64,000 nucleotides of DNA from CAYVTD01 sp964577665 (GCA_964577665.1 CAZOBD010000005.1:1-64000), one strand, 5' to 3'. Shown: positions 37,719 through 46,861, counted from the stretch's first letter. The notes: generated by a model from the sequence alone, not told the origin. Translations and numbers: made by a program.

Positions 37719-38552
37719 TCACTTATTATAATTCAGCGCCTGCTTTTTGATTTTCTCAATAACCGAATACGAAACAGTACTCTTACCGAAGTTTACCTCG
37801 TCATAGTCGCGGTTGCCGTGATAGTCCGAGCCGCCTGTTTCAAGGAGCCAGTATTGGCTTGCAAGGTTGTGATAATGCCTCTTCATGCTGCGGTCATGGT
37901 GCGGGTGGTTCACTTCAATTCCGTCAAGTCCCGCCTCAATGAATCTGAACAAAGCTTCCTGCGAGATATACTTCCCGGGGTGAGCAATTACTGCAACTCC
38001 TCCGGCATTATTAATTAGTTTTATGCCGTCCTTAACCGAAAAATGTGCTTTTTCTTCATAAGCGGGCTTGCCCTCGCCCAGATAATGCACGAAAGCTTCT
38101 TTAAGTGTTGCCGTAAATCCTTTATCAGTCATAACGGAGGCAATGTGAGGGCGTGTAACCGGTGCATCGCCGGCTTTGTCGAGTATTTCATCAAGCGTCA
38201 AGTGTATATCGTTCATCAACAGCTTATCGACTATTCTTTTTGCACGAAAAAGACGTACTTTTCGGTATTCGGCAAGATGGCGCCTGAGCTGCTGATTGTC
38301 AAGGTCTATCAGATATCCGAGGATATGGTATTCATTACCGTTTTCGAAGCAGCTCAGTTCCACTCCGGTAATAAACTCAATATCAAAATCATCTTTCAAA
38401 GCTTCGGCGTTTATGCATCCGTCAATCGTGTCGTGATCTGTGATGCTGATTCCTTTCAGTCCGTATTTACGCGCCTTTTCAAATATTTCCTCCGGCGGCA
38501 GCACTCCGTCGGAATAAATACTGTGAATGTGCAAGTCTGCTCGTTTTTCCAT
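37719..38552 (-). CDS. PHP-domain phosphoesterase
   Basis: Protein of 277 residues of the PHP family with metal-binding motifs DLHIHSIYSDG (7-17), ITDHDTIDG (about 37-45), VIAHPGKY and GGSDYHG. It matches the RNase AM/nucleoside 3',5'-bisphosphate phosphatase group (YciV-like), which hydrolyses short RNA or pAp in the cytoplasm. A TATTTTTG box on the - strand (38608-38615) precedes it. Confidence 0.88.
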   Translation of the reverse strand: MEKRADLHIHSIYSDGVLPPEEIFEKARKYGLKGISITDHDTIDGCINAEALKDDFDIEFITGVELSCFENGNEYHILGYLIDLDNQQLRRHLAEYRKVRLFRAKRIVDKLLMNDIHLTLDEILDKAGDAPVTRPHIASVMTDKGFTATLKEAFVHYLGEGKPAYEEKAHFSVKDGIKLINNAGGVAVIAHPGKYISQEALFRFIEAGLDGIEVNHPHHDRSMKRHYHNLASQYWLLETGGSDYHGNRDYDEVNFGKSTVSYSVIEKIKKQALNYNK

Positions 38553-38607
38553 TTTTTAATGCCGGAGCTCCCTTTTCCGGTTATGATACTTTAATGAATC
38601 ATTTTAA

Positions 38608-38615
38608 CAAAAATA
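38608..38615 (-). promoter_or_regulatory. -7 box of the PHP gene
   Basis: CAAAAATA on the + strand reads TATTTTTG leftward, matching TAnnTTTG, 56 bp before the PHP gene start and in a divergent intergenic region. Confidence 0.45.
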
Positions 38616-38681
38616 TAAAAATTGATACAGCTATAAAAAAAATTATTGAAATTTCTTGGCGCTGACACGAAAAAAATTATT

Positions 38682-38689
38682 TATATTTG
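38682..38689 (+). promoter_or_regulatory. -7 box of the DUF368 gene
   Basis: TATATTTG followed by C, with TTGG about 23 bp upstream (38656-38659). It lies 29 bp before the ATG at 38718 and decides the start: the upstream TTG of the open frame (38646) would lie before the promoter. Confidence 0.65.
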
Positions 38690-38717
38690 CATTTTTGTAT
38701 CACATTATTCGGAAAAT

Positions 38718-39593
38718 ATGAAATATTTCATTTTATATTTAAAGGGCATAGTAATCGGCATTGCAAATGTCATACCTGGCGTTTCGGGCGGCACTATGGC
38801 TTTTATTATGAACATATACCACCAGCTTACAGAATCTATCGGTAATTTTGTTCAAAACAAAGAAAAACGCCTCGGCTACTTTATTTTTCTACTGATTATT
38901 GCTGTCGGCGCAATAACAGGCATTATCATTTTTGCAAAACTCTTCTCTTTTTTATTAAAAAACGAACTTTACAAGCAGTTAACATACTTCTTTTTCATTG
39001 GCTTAATCGTTGGCTCCGTTCCCTTCATCTTAAGTCTTGAGAAAGACATGAAAATAAACCTAAAGAGAATAATTGCGATAATCACCGCCTTTGCGCTTAT
39101 CTTTTCCACCACATTTTTTGCAACGGAAAACGCCGCCGCGGCAAATACGGAAACCACAGGGGAGTTCCTTTCCGTCATTAAATTATCATCCATCGACTTC
39201 GGATATGCTCTCTGGCTTTTTATCTGCGGATTCCTTGCTGCAGGCTCGATGGTCCTGCCCGGTTTTTCGGGTTCGGCGCTTTTAATCAGCCTCGGCGAAT
39301 ACAGCAATATTCTTTTTTACGTTGACGAGAGGGTTATCATCCCCATCGCCGTTGTAGCCGCGGGCGCAGTGCCGGGTATCGTCATCTTTGCAAAGGTAAT
39401 TAACATTGCTTTGAAGCGTTTTCCCTCCGAAACCATATATTTCATACTCGGATTAATAATAGCTTCCCTTTATCAGATATATCTTGAAATGCAAGCCGCA
39501 TTCTTTTACGGCTTCGGCGCGCTTGCGTACAGTGCTGCGGCAGCGGCGGCAGGTTTTGCAGCTTCATTTCTACTAAGCAGGGTAAAGAAATAA
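38718..39593 (+). CDS. DUF368 polytopic membrane protein
   Basis: Integral membrane protein of 291 residues. The N terminus MKYFILYLKGIVIGIANVIP runs into the family signature PGVSGGTMAFI, and an internally repeated version PGFSGSALLISLGEY occurs near 195. Members (PF04018) belong to a transporter fold related to DedA/DUF368 proteins, some of which have been connected to undecaprenyl-phosphate recycling in the envelope. The role here is inferred from family only. The start at 38718 is supported by the promoter-like box immediately upstream. Confidence 0.88.
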   Translation: MKYFILYLKGIVIGIANVIPGVSGGTMAFIMNIYHQLTESIGNFVQNKEKRLGYFIFLLIIAVGAITGIIIFAKLFSFLLKNELYKQLTYFFFIGLIVGSVPFILSLEKDMKINLKRIIAIITAFALIFSTTFFATENAAAANTETTGEFLSVIKLSSIDFGYALWLFICGFLAAGSMVLPGFSGSALLISLGEYSNILFYVDERVIIPIAVVAAGAVPGIVIFAKVINIALKRFPSETIYFILGLIIASLYQIYLEMQAAFFYGFGALAYSAAAAAAGFAASFLLSRVKK

Positions 39594-39772
39594 CGTAAAT
39601 TTTGTTAAAACCATGCCGATTTGAATTTGTTTAAGCCCAAAGAACAAGCAAAAGAAAGCGCTGCACGCTCTGCTTAAAAAGTAAAACAGCCATTTAATCC
39701 TTTCAAAGATAAAAAATACATTATAAATAATAATTTTAACTAATTTAAGAATCTTGCGTAAAGAAAAAAAAC

Positions 39773-39780
39773 TATATTTG
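39773..39780 (+). promoter_or_regulatory. TAnnTTTG promoter-like box facing the ORF-free region
   Basis: TATATTTG with CTTG at 39753-39756, a spacing of 16 bp. It is the best -7/-33 pair seen in the window, yet nothing downstream on the + strand for more than 1.2 kb encodes a protein. It might drive a non-coding RNA or be a chance match in AT-rich sequence. Confidence 0.45.
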
Positions 39781-40093
39781 ACCAAGATAATTCATCTTTT
39801 AATAAATATTTTACTTCATTATAATGCAAAAAATTAGTTTCCTTCATCCTTAGACGGTCAAAATTAAGTCATAAGAAAGCATCTAAGTCTGTTATTTTCA
39901 CTTCCTGCCAATTAAAACTTTTATAATAATAGATTTATTCATCATCAAAAGCATATTTCTCTTCTTTTTTTTATATAAAAACAAAAAAGAAGAGAAATAA
40001 ATTATTTGCTTAGTAATTTATTTTAGCATCTAAAAGATATTTTTCTATAAATAAGTTTAAAAAATTAATAACTAAAAGATAATTATGTGTAAA

Positions 40094-40156
40094 TTAGTTT
40101 AAATAATACATAACAAAAAGATATTTTAGTATAGATTAGTTTAAATAATACATAAC
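40094..40156. repeat. Exact 21 bp direct repeat
   Basis: The 21-base sequence starting TTAGTTTAAATAATACATAA occurs at 40094-40114 and again at 40136-40156, a 42 bp period. It is part of the AT-rich desert. Confidence 0.8.
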
Positions 40157-40516
40157 TAAAAGAAATATTACTTTAACTAAGTATAAAAAATGAATAATTT
40201 ACAAAAATATTGAATCTTCCTAAAGAAATATTTATACTTTGAAAAGAAATAAATTAATAACAAACAGTAATATTTATATAACTGACAGAAATTATTAATC
40301 ATTTTAAAAAATTATTTAATAAATAAGTATAAAAAATGAATAACTAACAGAAATATTTGTTCATCTAACAAAAATATATTAGCATCGTAAAGAAAAATTT
40401 ATACTATGAAAAGAAATAAATTAGTATTTAACGGAAATATTTATGCATCTAATAAGAAAAATGACTATTCAAAAGGAATATTTCTTCATTCTAAAGGGAA
40501 AAATGAATAAAAAAGC

Positions 40517-40641
40517 TGTTAGATAGTCATTTTATGTTGTTAGATGATCAATTTATGTCGTACGATGTTAATTTTAATCCGTACGATGTTAATTTTAAAC
40601 CGTACGATATTAAATTTAAGTTATTGGAAAATCATTTTAAG
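40517..40641. repeat. Degenerate 21 bp tandem array
   Basis: About six units of 20-21 bp. The three central ones begin CGTACGAT (40559, 40580, 40601) and continue GTTAATTTTAA; flanking units are diverged (TTAGATGATCAATTTATG, TTATTGGAAAATCATTTTAA). Iteron-like spacing, function unknown. Confidence 0.7.
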
Positions 40642-40938
40642 AAATAGGATAGATATTCTAATTAGTATGTTTATCATTCTATTACGTTAATTAATAAATT
40701 AAATACTTAAAATGCAGCCATATTATCCTTAATTCATCATTTATTCATTAAATTTAGATTAAAAATATTATAAAATAATATAAAAAATTTATAGAATATG
40801 AATATAATTATATAAGAAGAAGGTATAAAAAGTTAATAAGCAGGATAATTTCAATAAATAACGCCTGATATTCATTTCAATAGATATATTATAGGTTACG
40901 TTATGAAAATTAAAATAAAGAAATGCCTGCCTGCAGGC

Positions 40939-40972
40939 AAAAAAAAAGCCCGGCACCTTTAAAATGCCGGGC
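40939..40972 (-). terminator. Intrinsic terminator of the acyl-CoA dehydrogenase gene
   Basis: GCCCGGCA...TGCCGGGC (40948-40972) forms a strong GC stem. On the - strand it is followed by nine T residues. It lies 28 bp beyond the stop codon of the leftward gene. Confidence 0.93.
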
Positions 40973-41000
40973 ATAAACCATCAATTGAATTAAAATATGC

Positions 41001-42152
41001 TTACATTTGCTCGAGCACGCCGTTTTTCTTTATAACATCGCGTGCGATTACCATTTTTTGGATTTCCGTCGTGCCTTCAAAGATGCGGTTAATACGTGAA
41101 TCGCGGTAAATTCTTTCGATGGGAAGCTCTCTTGAAAAGCCCATGCCGCCGTGAACCTGCATAGCCATATCAACACATCTGTCCAAAGCCTCCGAGCTGA
41201 CTTTTTTGACGATAGCACTGTGGCGGGGAGTTACTTTCTTTTCGTCATACATCTGTGCAGTCCTGTAAACGACGCTTTCTGTTTCAAAAATGATTGTAGC
41301 CATGTCAGCGAGCATGAACTGCACGCCCTGAAAATTGGCAATCGGCTCGTTGAACTGCTTGCGCTCCTTTGCATAGCGTGTAGCCATCTCGAGAAGTTCC
41401 TTGCAGGCGCCGAGACAAGCCGCGCCGAGCCCGAGTCTTCCTGCATCGAGAGTTTTCATCGCAACGAGAAAGCCTCTGCCGTCTCTGCCGATAATATTTT
41501 CGCCCGGAACGCGCACATTGTCGAAAGTAAGGGATGAAGTAACGCTGCCGCGGATACCCATTTTTCTTTCATGGGCTCCGTGAGCAAAACCTTCCATGCT
41601 TCTTTCGACGACAAACCCCGTAATACCCATTTTGGTGCGTGCAAATACTGAGAATACATCGGCAATTGGCCCGTTTGTAATCCACATTTTCTCGCCGTTA
41701 AGTATCCAGTCGTCTCCGTCCTTTTCAGCTTTGGTCTGAAGATTGAAAGCATCGGAACCTGCACCGGGTTCGGTCAGAGCGTAAGCTGCAATTTTTTCAC
41801 CGGAACATAGAGAAGGCATGTATTTCTGCTTAAGCTCTTCGCTGCCGCCAATGAAAATGGCATTAGTGCCGATGGAAGTATGTGCGCCGATGAAAGTAGC
41901 AGTGGAAAGACAAGCTCTGCCAATTTCTTCCTGAGCAACGCAGTATCCGACTTCACCGAAACCGCTTCCGCCGTATTCTTCGGGGTAAGGAGCGCCGAGT
42001 AGTCCCAGTTCGGCGATTTTTTTTCTGGTTTCTTCGGGTATCCATTCGTCATCGTCAATTTTTGATGCTATTGGTTTCAGTTCGTTTGTGGCGAAATCTC
42101 TCACCATGTCGCGAAGCATTTTTTGCTCTTCTGTTAAGCTGAATTCAATCAT
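41001..42152 (-). CDS. Acyl-CoA dehydrogenase
   Basis: FAD-dependent acyl-CoA dehydrogenase of 383 residues, the standard length. It introduces the trans-2 double bond in a fatty or branched acyl-CoA and passes electrons to ETF. Family signatures are AYALTEPGAGSDA and WITNGPIAD in the middle domain, and QVHGGMGF and RIFEGTTEIQ in the last third. The chain-length class cannot be fixed from the sequence. It is the last gene of a leftward unit with an excellent terminator. The neighbouring SDR is in the same direction with 64 bp between. Confidence 0.94.
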   Translation of the reverse strand: MIEFSLTEEQKMLRDMVRDFATNELKPIASKIDDDEWIPEETRKKIAELGLLGAPYPEEYGGSGFGEVGYCVAQEEIGRACLSTATFIGAHTSIGTNAIFIGGSEELKQKYMPSLCSGEKIAAYALTEPGAGSDAFNLQTKAEKDGDDWILNGEKMWITNGPIADVFSVFARTKMGITGFVVERSMEGFAHGAHERKMGIRGSVTSSLTFDNVRVPGENIIGRDGRGFLVAMKTLDAGRLGLGAACLGACKELLEMATRYAKERKQFNEPIANFQGVQFMLADMATIIFETESVVYRTAQMYDEKKVTPRHSAIVKKVSSEALDRCVDMAMQVHGGMGFSRELPIERIYRDSRINRIFEGTTEIQKMVIARDVIKKNGVLEQM

Positions 42153-42216
42153 CTTAGTTCCTGAATTTATTAAAAAAACTTTTCCGTAGATATTCCGTAG
42201 ATATATCGTTTATTGA

Positions 42217-43023
42217 TTACTCGATGAAATTTAAAATATTCTCACCGCCGTCCACACCGATAACTTCGCCCGTAATCCAGTAAAATTTTTCGTCCACAAG
42301 CAGAGAAATAGCTTTGGCAACATCATAAGGAACGGTATTTCTCTGAAAAGGATTGTGGTGGCGGGCAAATTCCAACATTCTTTCAAAGCCGGGTATTTTT
42401 TGTGCTGCGGGAGTGTCTGTCAAGCCTGCGCGAATGGCGTTTGCAGTTATTCTGTAAGGAGCCAGTTCCACGGCAATCTGCCTGATGTAAGACTCTATTG
42501 CGGCTTTTGAGGCGGAAACGGGGCCATAGTTAGGCATTGCCCGCTGAGAACCGACACTGGTCATGGCAAAAATCCGGGAATTTTCAGCAAGGAGGTCTTC
42601 GTTAAAAAGGTCTTGAGTCCAGTAAATCAGACTGTTTGCCATAACGTTCATTGTCATTTCCATACCTTTCTGGCCAACCTGTTTGCTTTTATCCTTATTG
42701 AAAAACGGTCCTATTGCCCCGAAAGCCAGAGAATGAATAAGCACTCTCAATATTGGGTATTTCTGTGTGGAAAGATGCTCTTTTATTGACTGGATAATTT
42801 CACGTCTGTTTCTCTCGTCAGCCGCATTTTTATTGAAGAAAATGCACTTAACTCCTCTGGCGGAGATATCGTCTATGGTTTCCTGAACCTTTCGCTTGTT
42901 TTGAGCTGTGTCGAAATGCACTCCGAAAATGTTATAGCCCTGCCCCGCGAGTTCTATTGCTGCTGCTCTGCCGAAGCCGCTGGAGCTTCCCAGTATCAGA
43001 GCATACATATTTTTTGCTTCCAT
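42217..43023 (-). CDS. Enoyl-ACP reductase-like SDR
   Basis: Short-chain dehydrogenase of 268 residues. The nucleotide-binding motif is the variant LGSSSGFGRAAAIELA, and the active-site region YGPVSASKAAIESYIRQIA has the Tyr...Lys pair. The closing segment WITGEVIGVDGGENIL and the ANAIRAGLTDTPA stretch resemble FabL/FabI-type enoyl-ACP reductases, which complete the fatty acid elongation cycle. A different hydroxyacyl substrate remains possible. The HSLAFGAIGPFF segment replaces the usual NNAG, as in enoyl reductases. A TATCTTTG box on the - strand at 43092-43099 is a candidate promoter. Confidence 0.82.
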   Translation of the reverse strand: MEAKNMYALILGSSSGFGRAAAIELAGQGYNIFGVHFDTAQNKRKVQETIDDISARGVKCIFFNKNAADERNRREIIQSIKEHLSTQKYPILRVLIHSLAFGAIGPFFNKDKSKQVGQKGMEMTMNVMANSLIYWTQDLFNEDLLAENSRIFAMTSVGSQRAMPNYGPVSASKAAIESYIRQIAVELAPYRITANAIRAGLTDTPAAQKIPGFERMLEFARHHNPFQRNTVPYDVAKAISLLVDEKFYWITGEVIGVDGGENILNFIE

Positions 43024-43091
43024 ATATCCCTTGCATAGATTATGTTGTAAATGATAATCTCGAATAAGTGATTTCTTAAAAATACAAATTA

Positions 43092-43099
43092 CAAAGATA
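43092..43099 (-). promoter_or_regulatory. -7 box of the enoyl-reductase-like gene
   Basis: CAAAGATA on the + strand reads TATCTTTG leftward, matching TAnnTTTG, 69 bp before the start codon. No clear -33 element. Confidence 0.4.
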
Positions 43100-43263
43100 T
43101 TAAAAATTGTATATAAATAATAATTATCAAAAAAAAATATTCCATTTTATGCGGAACGTCATCTTTAACTTTGTGTTTTCTATTCTTTTTATTATCTTAA
43201 ATAATTTTTATATAGATTCTCGCTTGTCAAAATAAGCAATAATAATAATAGCGGCAGAAAGGT

Positions 43264-44190
43264 ATGGATATCAAACCCTTTTATCAAATATTCCACGATA
43301 TCGAGCAGATGTTCAGCTCGCCGCAAAGTCGTATAAACCGTATTTATAAGTTTCTTGATAAGTTTCTTGAACGCCTTGACAAGCACCACATTTTCCTGCT
43401 TGCTGCCGGTATTGCCTTCAGTATTCTTCTCTACTTAGTGCCTCTTTTTTTGGTAACAGTATTTGTCGTAAGCCAGATAGTAGAGCCTGAAACTCTTACC
43501 CGCGCCCTGCAGAATATCGTAAAAGAACTGCTGCCTCCGACTGATCAGACACAAAATTTACTGATGAGTATCATTTCTGAAGTAAATTACATTTTTACGA
43601 AGAGCTCTATAGCCGGCTGGATTGGTATTTTTGTACTGCTCTGGGTATCATCCGCTTTTTTCAGCGCTCTTCGCTCAGGGCTGAATATTATTTTTGAAAT
43701 ATCCTCTCCCAAGTTCTTTGTCGTTTATAAACTTAAGGATATTCTCGTTACAATAGCGCTTACACTGCTCCTGCTGTTTTCCACATACATATTTCCCTTG
43801 TTAACGGTAATAAAAACATATCTGCTTCAGTTAATACCGTCTGAAATAGAGTGGGTATTTTCATGGTTGATTCTTACGGCGGTATCTCTGGTTACATCAT
43901 TTATTTTTTTCTATTTAATGTTTCGATTTGTGCCTAACCGGCGAGCTCCCAGAAAAGTAAGAATTATGAGTACGGTTCTCTGCGTAGTTTTAATTGAAAT
44001 CTCCCGGCATTTGTTTGCATGGTATCTCAGTACTTTGTCTAATTTCGGACGGTTTTACGGCTCTTACGCCGTTATTGCATCCATTGCGCTTTGGATATAC
44101 TACCTTACTTTGATAATTCTCTTCTCATCGGAGATTTCCCAGTATTTATATGACCGGAAGCACAGCAGTAAAGTTACAGCGAAGGAATAG
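43264..44190 (+). CDS. YihY/BrkB-family membrane protein
   Basis: Membrane protein of 308 residues with about six helices. Family features are HHIFLLAAGIAFSILLYLVP near 40, SSIAGWIGIFVLLWVSSAFF in the middle, and FGRFYGSYAVIASIALWIYY LT near the end with the conserved G(S)YGS/A-type segment. The family was once annotated as RNase BN, which is not supported; it is now thought to be a transporter or flippase-like protein. A soluble N-terminal 40 residues precede the first helix. Function not inferable further. Confidence 0.88.
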   Translation: MDIKPFYQIFHDIEQMFSSPQSRINRIYKFLDKFLERLDKHHIFLLAAGIAFSILLYLVPLFLVTVFVVSQIVEPETLTRALQNIVKELLPPTDQTQNLLMSIISEVNYIFTKSSIAGWIGIFVLLWVSSAFFSALRSGLNIIFEISSPKFFVVYKLKDILVTIALTLLLLFSTYIFPLLTVIKTYLLQLIPSEIEWVFSWLILTAVSLVTSFIFFYLMFRFVPNRRAPRKVRIMSTVLCVVLIEISRHLFAWYLSTLSNFGRFYGSYAVIASIALWIYYLTLIILFSSEISQYLYDRKHSSKVTAKE

Positions 44191-44253
44191 TTTTCTTTGT
44201 GAAAAAAAATTATTATTTTAACTGACTATTGAAAATTATCTTATGAAAAGTAT

Positions 44254-45786
44254 ATGAAAAAAGGAAAAGTTTACATAGCAGGAGCGGGTCCCGGCGATCC
44301 TTCTTTAATCACCGTAAAAGCTGTGAATATCCTGAAAAAAGCCGATGTTGTACTCTTCGACAGGCTTGCTAACGAGTCTTTACTCAATAATTGCTGCCGC
44401 GATGTTGAAATGATCTTCGTCGGAAAAAAATCTGGCAGTCATCATCACTCGCAGGAAGAGATCATTTCTCTTTTAATCGAAAAAGCAGGCGAGGGAAAAT
44501 CCGTTTTAAGGCTTAAGGGCGGCGACGCATTCGTTTTTGGAAGAGGCAGCGAAGAAGCTCTTGCCTTAAAAAATGCAGGCATCGACTACGAAATCATCCC
44601 GGGCATCTCTGCGGGCATTGCTGCCACCGCTTATGCGGGTATTCCCCTCACTCACAGAAATTTGGTCACCCAGTTTGTGTTTTTAACCGCTCACGAAGCG
44701 CCTGATAAACCACATTCTCAGATTAATTGGCAGCTTTTGGCGCAGATGAAACACACAAATATAGTTATATACATGGGCGCGGCTATGTTGGAAAAGATTT
44801 CAGAGACTTTGATCGAAAACGGAATGTCCCCTGACATGCCGGCAGCTGTTATTGAAAACGGCACAATGCCTAAACAGCGCGTTTTAATCTCTAATATCAC
44901 AGATTTACCTGCAAAAGCCCGTGCCGAAAACTTTTTATCTCCGCTTATAATTATGACGGGACCTACTATTCCTCTTAGGGACACGATTAAATGGCTCGAA
45001 AACAAGCCCTTAGCAGGTAAACGCATCGTTACGACACGTGCTGTCGATCAATCGGCATCTTTATACGAAAAATTAAATGAAGAATACGCCGAAGCCATTC
45101 CTTTTCAATCAATTAAAACTGCTTTAATCAATCCTTATTTCTCTATTGAAGCCTTTTTAAATGAAAATAAATTCGACTGGCTCTTTTTTACAAGCGAAAA
45201 TGGAGTGAAATACTTCTTTGAAATCCTTTTGAAAAACAATTTGGATGCAAGAAGCCTTGCCGAAACAAAGATAGCCGCCATCGGAAGCGGTACTGCACGC
45301 AAATTAGCCGATTTTAACATCATTGCAGATTTTATTCCCTCGAAATTTACTTCTGCTGACCTCGTCAAAGAATTTCCGAAAGCCCATGATATTACAAATA
45401 AAAGCGTTTTGCGTGTTAAGGGAAACTTCAAAAGAGATCCTTTAAGCGCAGGACTAAAAAAACTCGGTGCAAAAGTTACTGCTGTCAACGTTTATAAAAT
45501 AATTAAAGATTCTCCTCATGCTTTTATCATAAAAGAACTTACTGAAAAAGGCGCCGATGCCGTTATGTTCACAAGTATTTCCACTGTTGAAAACTTTTTC
45601 GACACTTTAAAAGCCGATGCCGCCGCTTTGTTCAACGAAAAAAATGCTTTAGCGCTTGCTATCGGTCCTGTTACGGCTTCCGCACTCAAAATAAAAAACA
45701 TAAAAAACATTTTAGAATCCGATGTGCATACTATTGACGGCATGATAGAAACTTTAAAACGCCATTTTACTGCTTCTAATTTATAA
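44254..45786 (+). CDS. Uroporphyrinogen-III methyltransferase/synthase fusion (CobA-HemD)
   Basis: Bifunctional protein of 510 residues. Residues 1-245 are a SAM uroporphyrinogen-III C-methyltransferase: VYIAGAGPGDPSLITVKA at the start, LKGGDAFVFGRG near 90 and the PGIS(A)G motif. Residues about 255-505 are uroporphyrinogen-III synthase (RIVTTRAVDQSASLYEKL, FTSENGVKYFFE, VMFTSISTVENFF). It makes uroporphyrinogen III and methylates it to precorrin-2 for siroheme or cobalamin. No other tetrapyrrole genes neighbour it. Confidence 0.95.
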   Translation: MKKGKVYIAGAGPGDPSLITVKAVNILKKADVVLFDRLANESLLNNCCRDVEMIFVGKKSGSHHHSQEEIISLLIEKAGEGKSVLRLKGGDAFVFGRGSEEALALKNAGIDYEIIPGISAGIAATAYAGIPLTHRNLVTQFVFLTAHEAPDKPHSQINWQLLAQMKHTNIVIYMGAAMLEKISETLIENGMSPDMPAAVIENGTMPKQRVLISNITDLPAKARAENFLSPLIIMTGPTIPLRDTIKWLENKPLAGKRIVTTRAVDQSASLYEKLNEEYAEAIPFQSIKTALINPYFSIEAFLNENKFDWLFFTSENGVKYFFEILLKNNLDARSLAETKIAAIGSGTARKLADFNIIADFIPSKFTSADLVKEFPKAHDITNKSVLRVKGNFKRDPLSAGLKKLGAKVTAVNVYKIIKDSPHAFIIKELTEKGADAVMFTSISTVENFFDTLKADAAALFNEKNALALAIGPVTASALKIKNIKNILESDVHTIDGMIETLKRHFTASNL

Positions 45787-45817
45787 TCCTTTTTTTTTAA
45801 ACAAATTAAAACAAATA

Positions 45818-46123
45818 ATGTTATTAAAAAAAATAAATAAAGAAGTGAAAAAAATAGAACCGCAGGCAGAAGTTTATCTTTTTGGCTCGCGGGCACGCGG
45901 AAATTACACGCAGGATTCTGATTGGGACATATTAATCCTTCTTCCGGGCGAAGTGAATTGGAAAAGGAAACGACCGATAATTCATTCGCTCTTTGAAATA
46001 GAGCTTTCGGAAAGGCAGATATTTAATCTGATAATACATAGCAAAGATTATTGGAATAAAAATAATCTTATGCAGGTATCACCTTTTGTTCGTAACGTAA
46101 ATCAAGATAAAATAAAGCTATGA
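45818..46123 (+). CDS. MNT-type nucleotidyltransferase, HEPN partner/antitoxin
   Basis: Protein of 101 residues with FGSRARGNYTQDSDWDILIL: the GS motif and two metal-binding aspartates of minimal nucleotidyltransferases. Its stop overlaps the start of a HEPN reading frame (ATGA at 46120-46123), the classic arrangement of an MNT/HEPN toxin-antitoxin operon in which the MNT protein modifies and silences the HEPN RNase. It belongs to a different subgroup from the MNT genes at 10288 and 48458. Since the HEPN gene has an in-frame stop, this antitoxin may no longer face an active toxin. Confidence 0.85.
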   Translation: MLLKKINKEVKKIEPQAEVYLFGSRARGNYTQDSDWDILILLPGEVNWKRKRPIIHSLFEIELSERQIFNLIIHSKDYWNKNNLMQVSPFVRNVNQDKIKL

Positions 46124-46515
46124 AAAAAGAAATAAATGACTTAATAAAGTATAGATTTGAAAAAGCAAAAGAAACATTAATTGAAGCAAGATTAATGTAA
46201 GACAATAATATGTGGAGAGGAGCATTAAACAGAGCTTATTACAGTTGTTTTTATGCAGTATCAGCCGTTTTATTAACAAAGGACTTAGTTTCAAAAACAC
46301 ATAAAGGTACAAGAAATCTTTTCCACCTCCATTTTATTGAAAATAGAATCATTTCAAGAGATTTTGGCAAAAGTTATTCTGAATTATTTGGATATAGACA
46401 ACAAAATGATTATGAAGATTTTGAAGAATTACCTCCTGAATTAATATCTGAAATGATTGAGTTCGCTGATAATTTTATTGAAAAACTTATGAAAGTCAGT
46501 AAAATAAAATTATAA
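46120..46515 (+). pseudogene. HEPN-domain toxin gene with in-frame stop
   Basis: From the ATG overlapping the MNT stop, 26 codons of a HEPN protein (FEKAKETLIEARLM) run to a TAA at 46198-46200. The same frame then continues DNNMWRGALNRAYYSCFYA and on to 46515. Family members read straight through this loop between helices, so a single substitution probably created the stop. An ATG at 46210 could restart a 101-residue product lacking the first helix. Whether the short form is active is unknown. The family are RNases or their non-catalytic relatives; a candidate R-x5-H (RNLFHLH) is present. Confidence 0.8.
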
Positions 46516-46660
46516 TACCTAATAATTGCTTCTTACGCCGTTATTTCCACTTCTAACACATCTGACCAATAACCGGAGCCGGCAGAAATTACTCCTCGGC
46601 AGCGATAAAGCCAATTACCACGTGTAAATTATAAGAAATATTATGATTTTAAAAACAAAG

Positions 46661-46678
46661 TTATATATATATATATAT
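46661..46678. repeat. AT dinucleotide run
   Basis: About nine TA units directly precede the first hairpin repeat. The bases from 46516 to here hold no recognisable gene. Confidence 0.85.
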
Positions 46679-46793
46679 CGCGTCAGCGATTAAATGTTTG
46701 TAGTAATTCGTTCTCAAAAATAATAATTATCGCGTCAGCGATTAAATATTTGTAGTAATCCGGGGTCAAAATAATAATTATCGCGTTAGCGAT
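46677..46793. repeat. Upstream REP-like hairpins (ATCGC-loop-GCGAT)
   Basis: Three copies of ATCGCGT(C/T)AGCGAT at 46677-46690, 46729-46742 and 46780-46793. Each is followed by TAAAT(G/A)TTTGTA, with a period of 51-52 bp. Each is a 5 bp stem with a 4 base loop. Two further copies with a 3 base loop lie downstream of the transposase (47524-47536, 47574-47586), so the family brackets the gene. Confidence 0.85.
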
Positions 46794-46861
46794 TAAATGT
46801 TTGTAAATTATTGAATTTCCTTATATTCTCAAAAAATTATTAATCTAAATTTCGCTAAAAA

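Larger units (their letters stand above)
39594..40938. other. ORF-free AT-rich, repeat-rich region
   Basis: About 1.35 kb with no believable gene on either strand. Composition is extremely AT-rich and the text is full of related short phrases (GAAAAGAAATAAATTA, TAATACATAAC, AAATATTTAT). It includes exact 21 bp direct repeats and a 21 bp-period array (listed separately). A TATATTTG box near its left edge points into it. ORFs on the - strand at 39573-39785 and 40789-40974 are composition artefacts, the latter running over a terminator. Confidence 0.75.

Noticed and set aside
40517..40641. Chromosomal replication origin
   Set aside because: The array is iteron-like, but no DnaA boxes (TTATCCACA-type) and no dnaA, dnaN or gyr genes are nearby, so I do not call an origin.
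40789..40974. 61-codon - strand ORF before the acyl-CoA dehydrogenase terminator
   Set aside because: Its start lies inside the terminator stem and the rest is AT-rich filler without a ribosome site.
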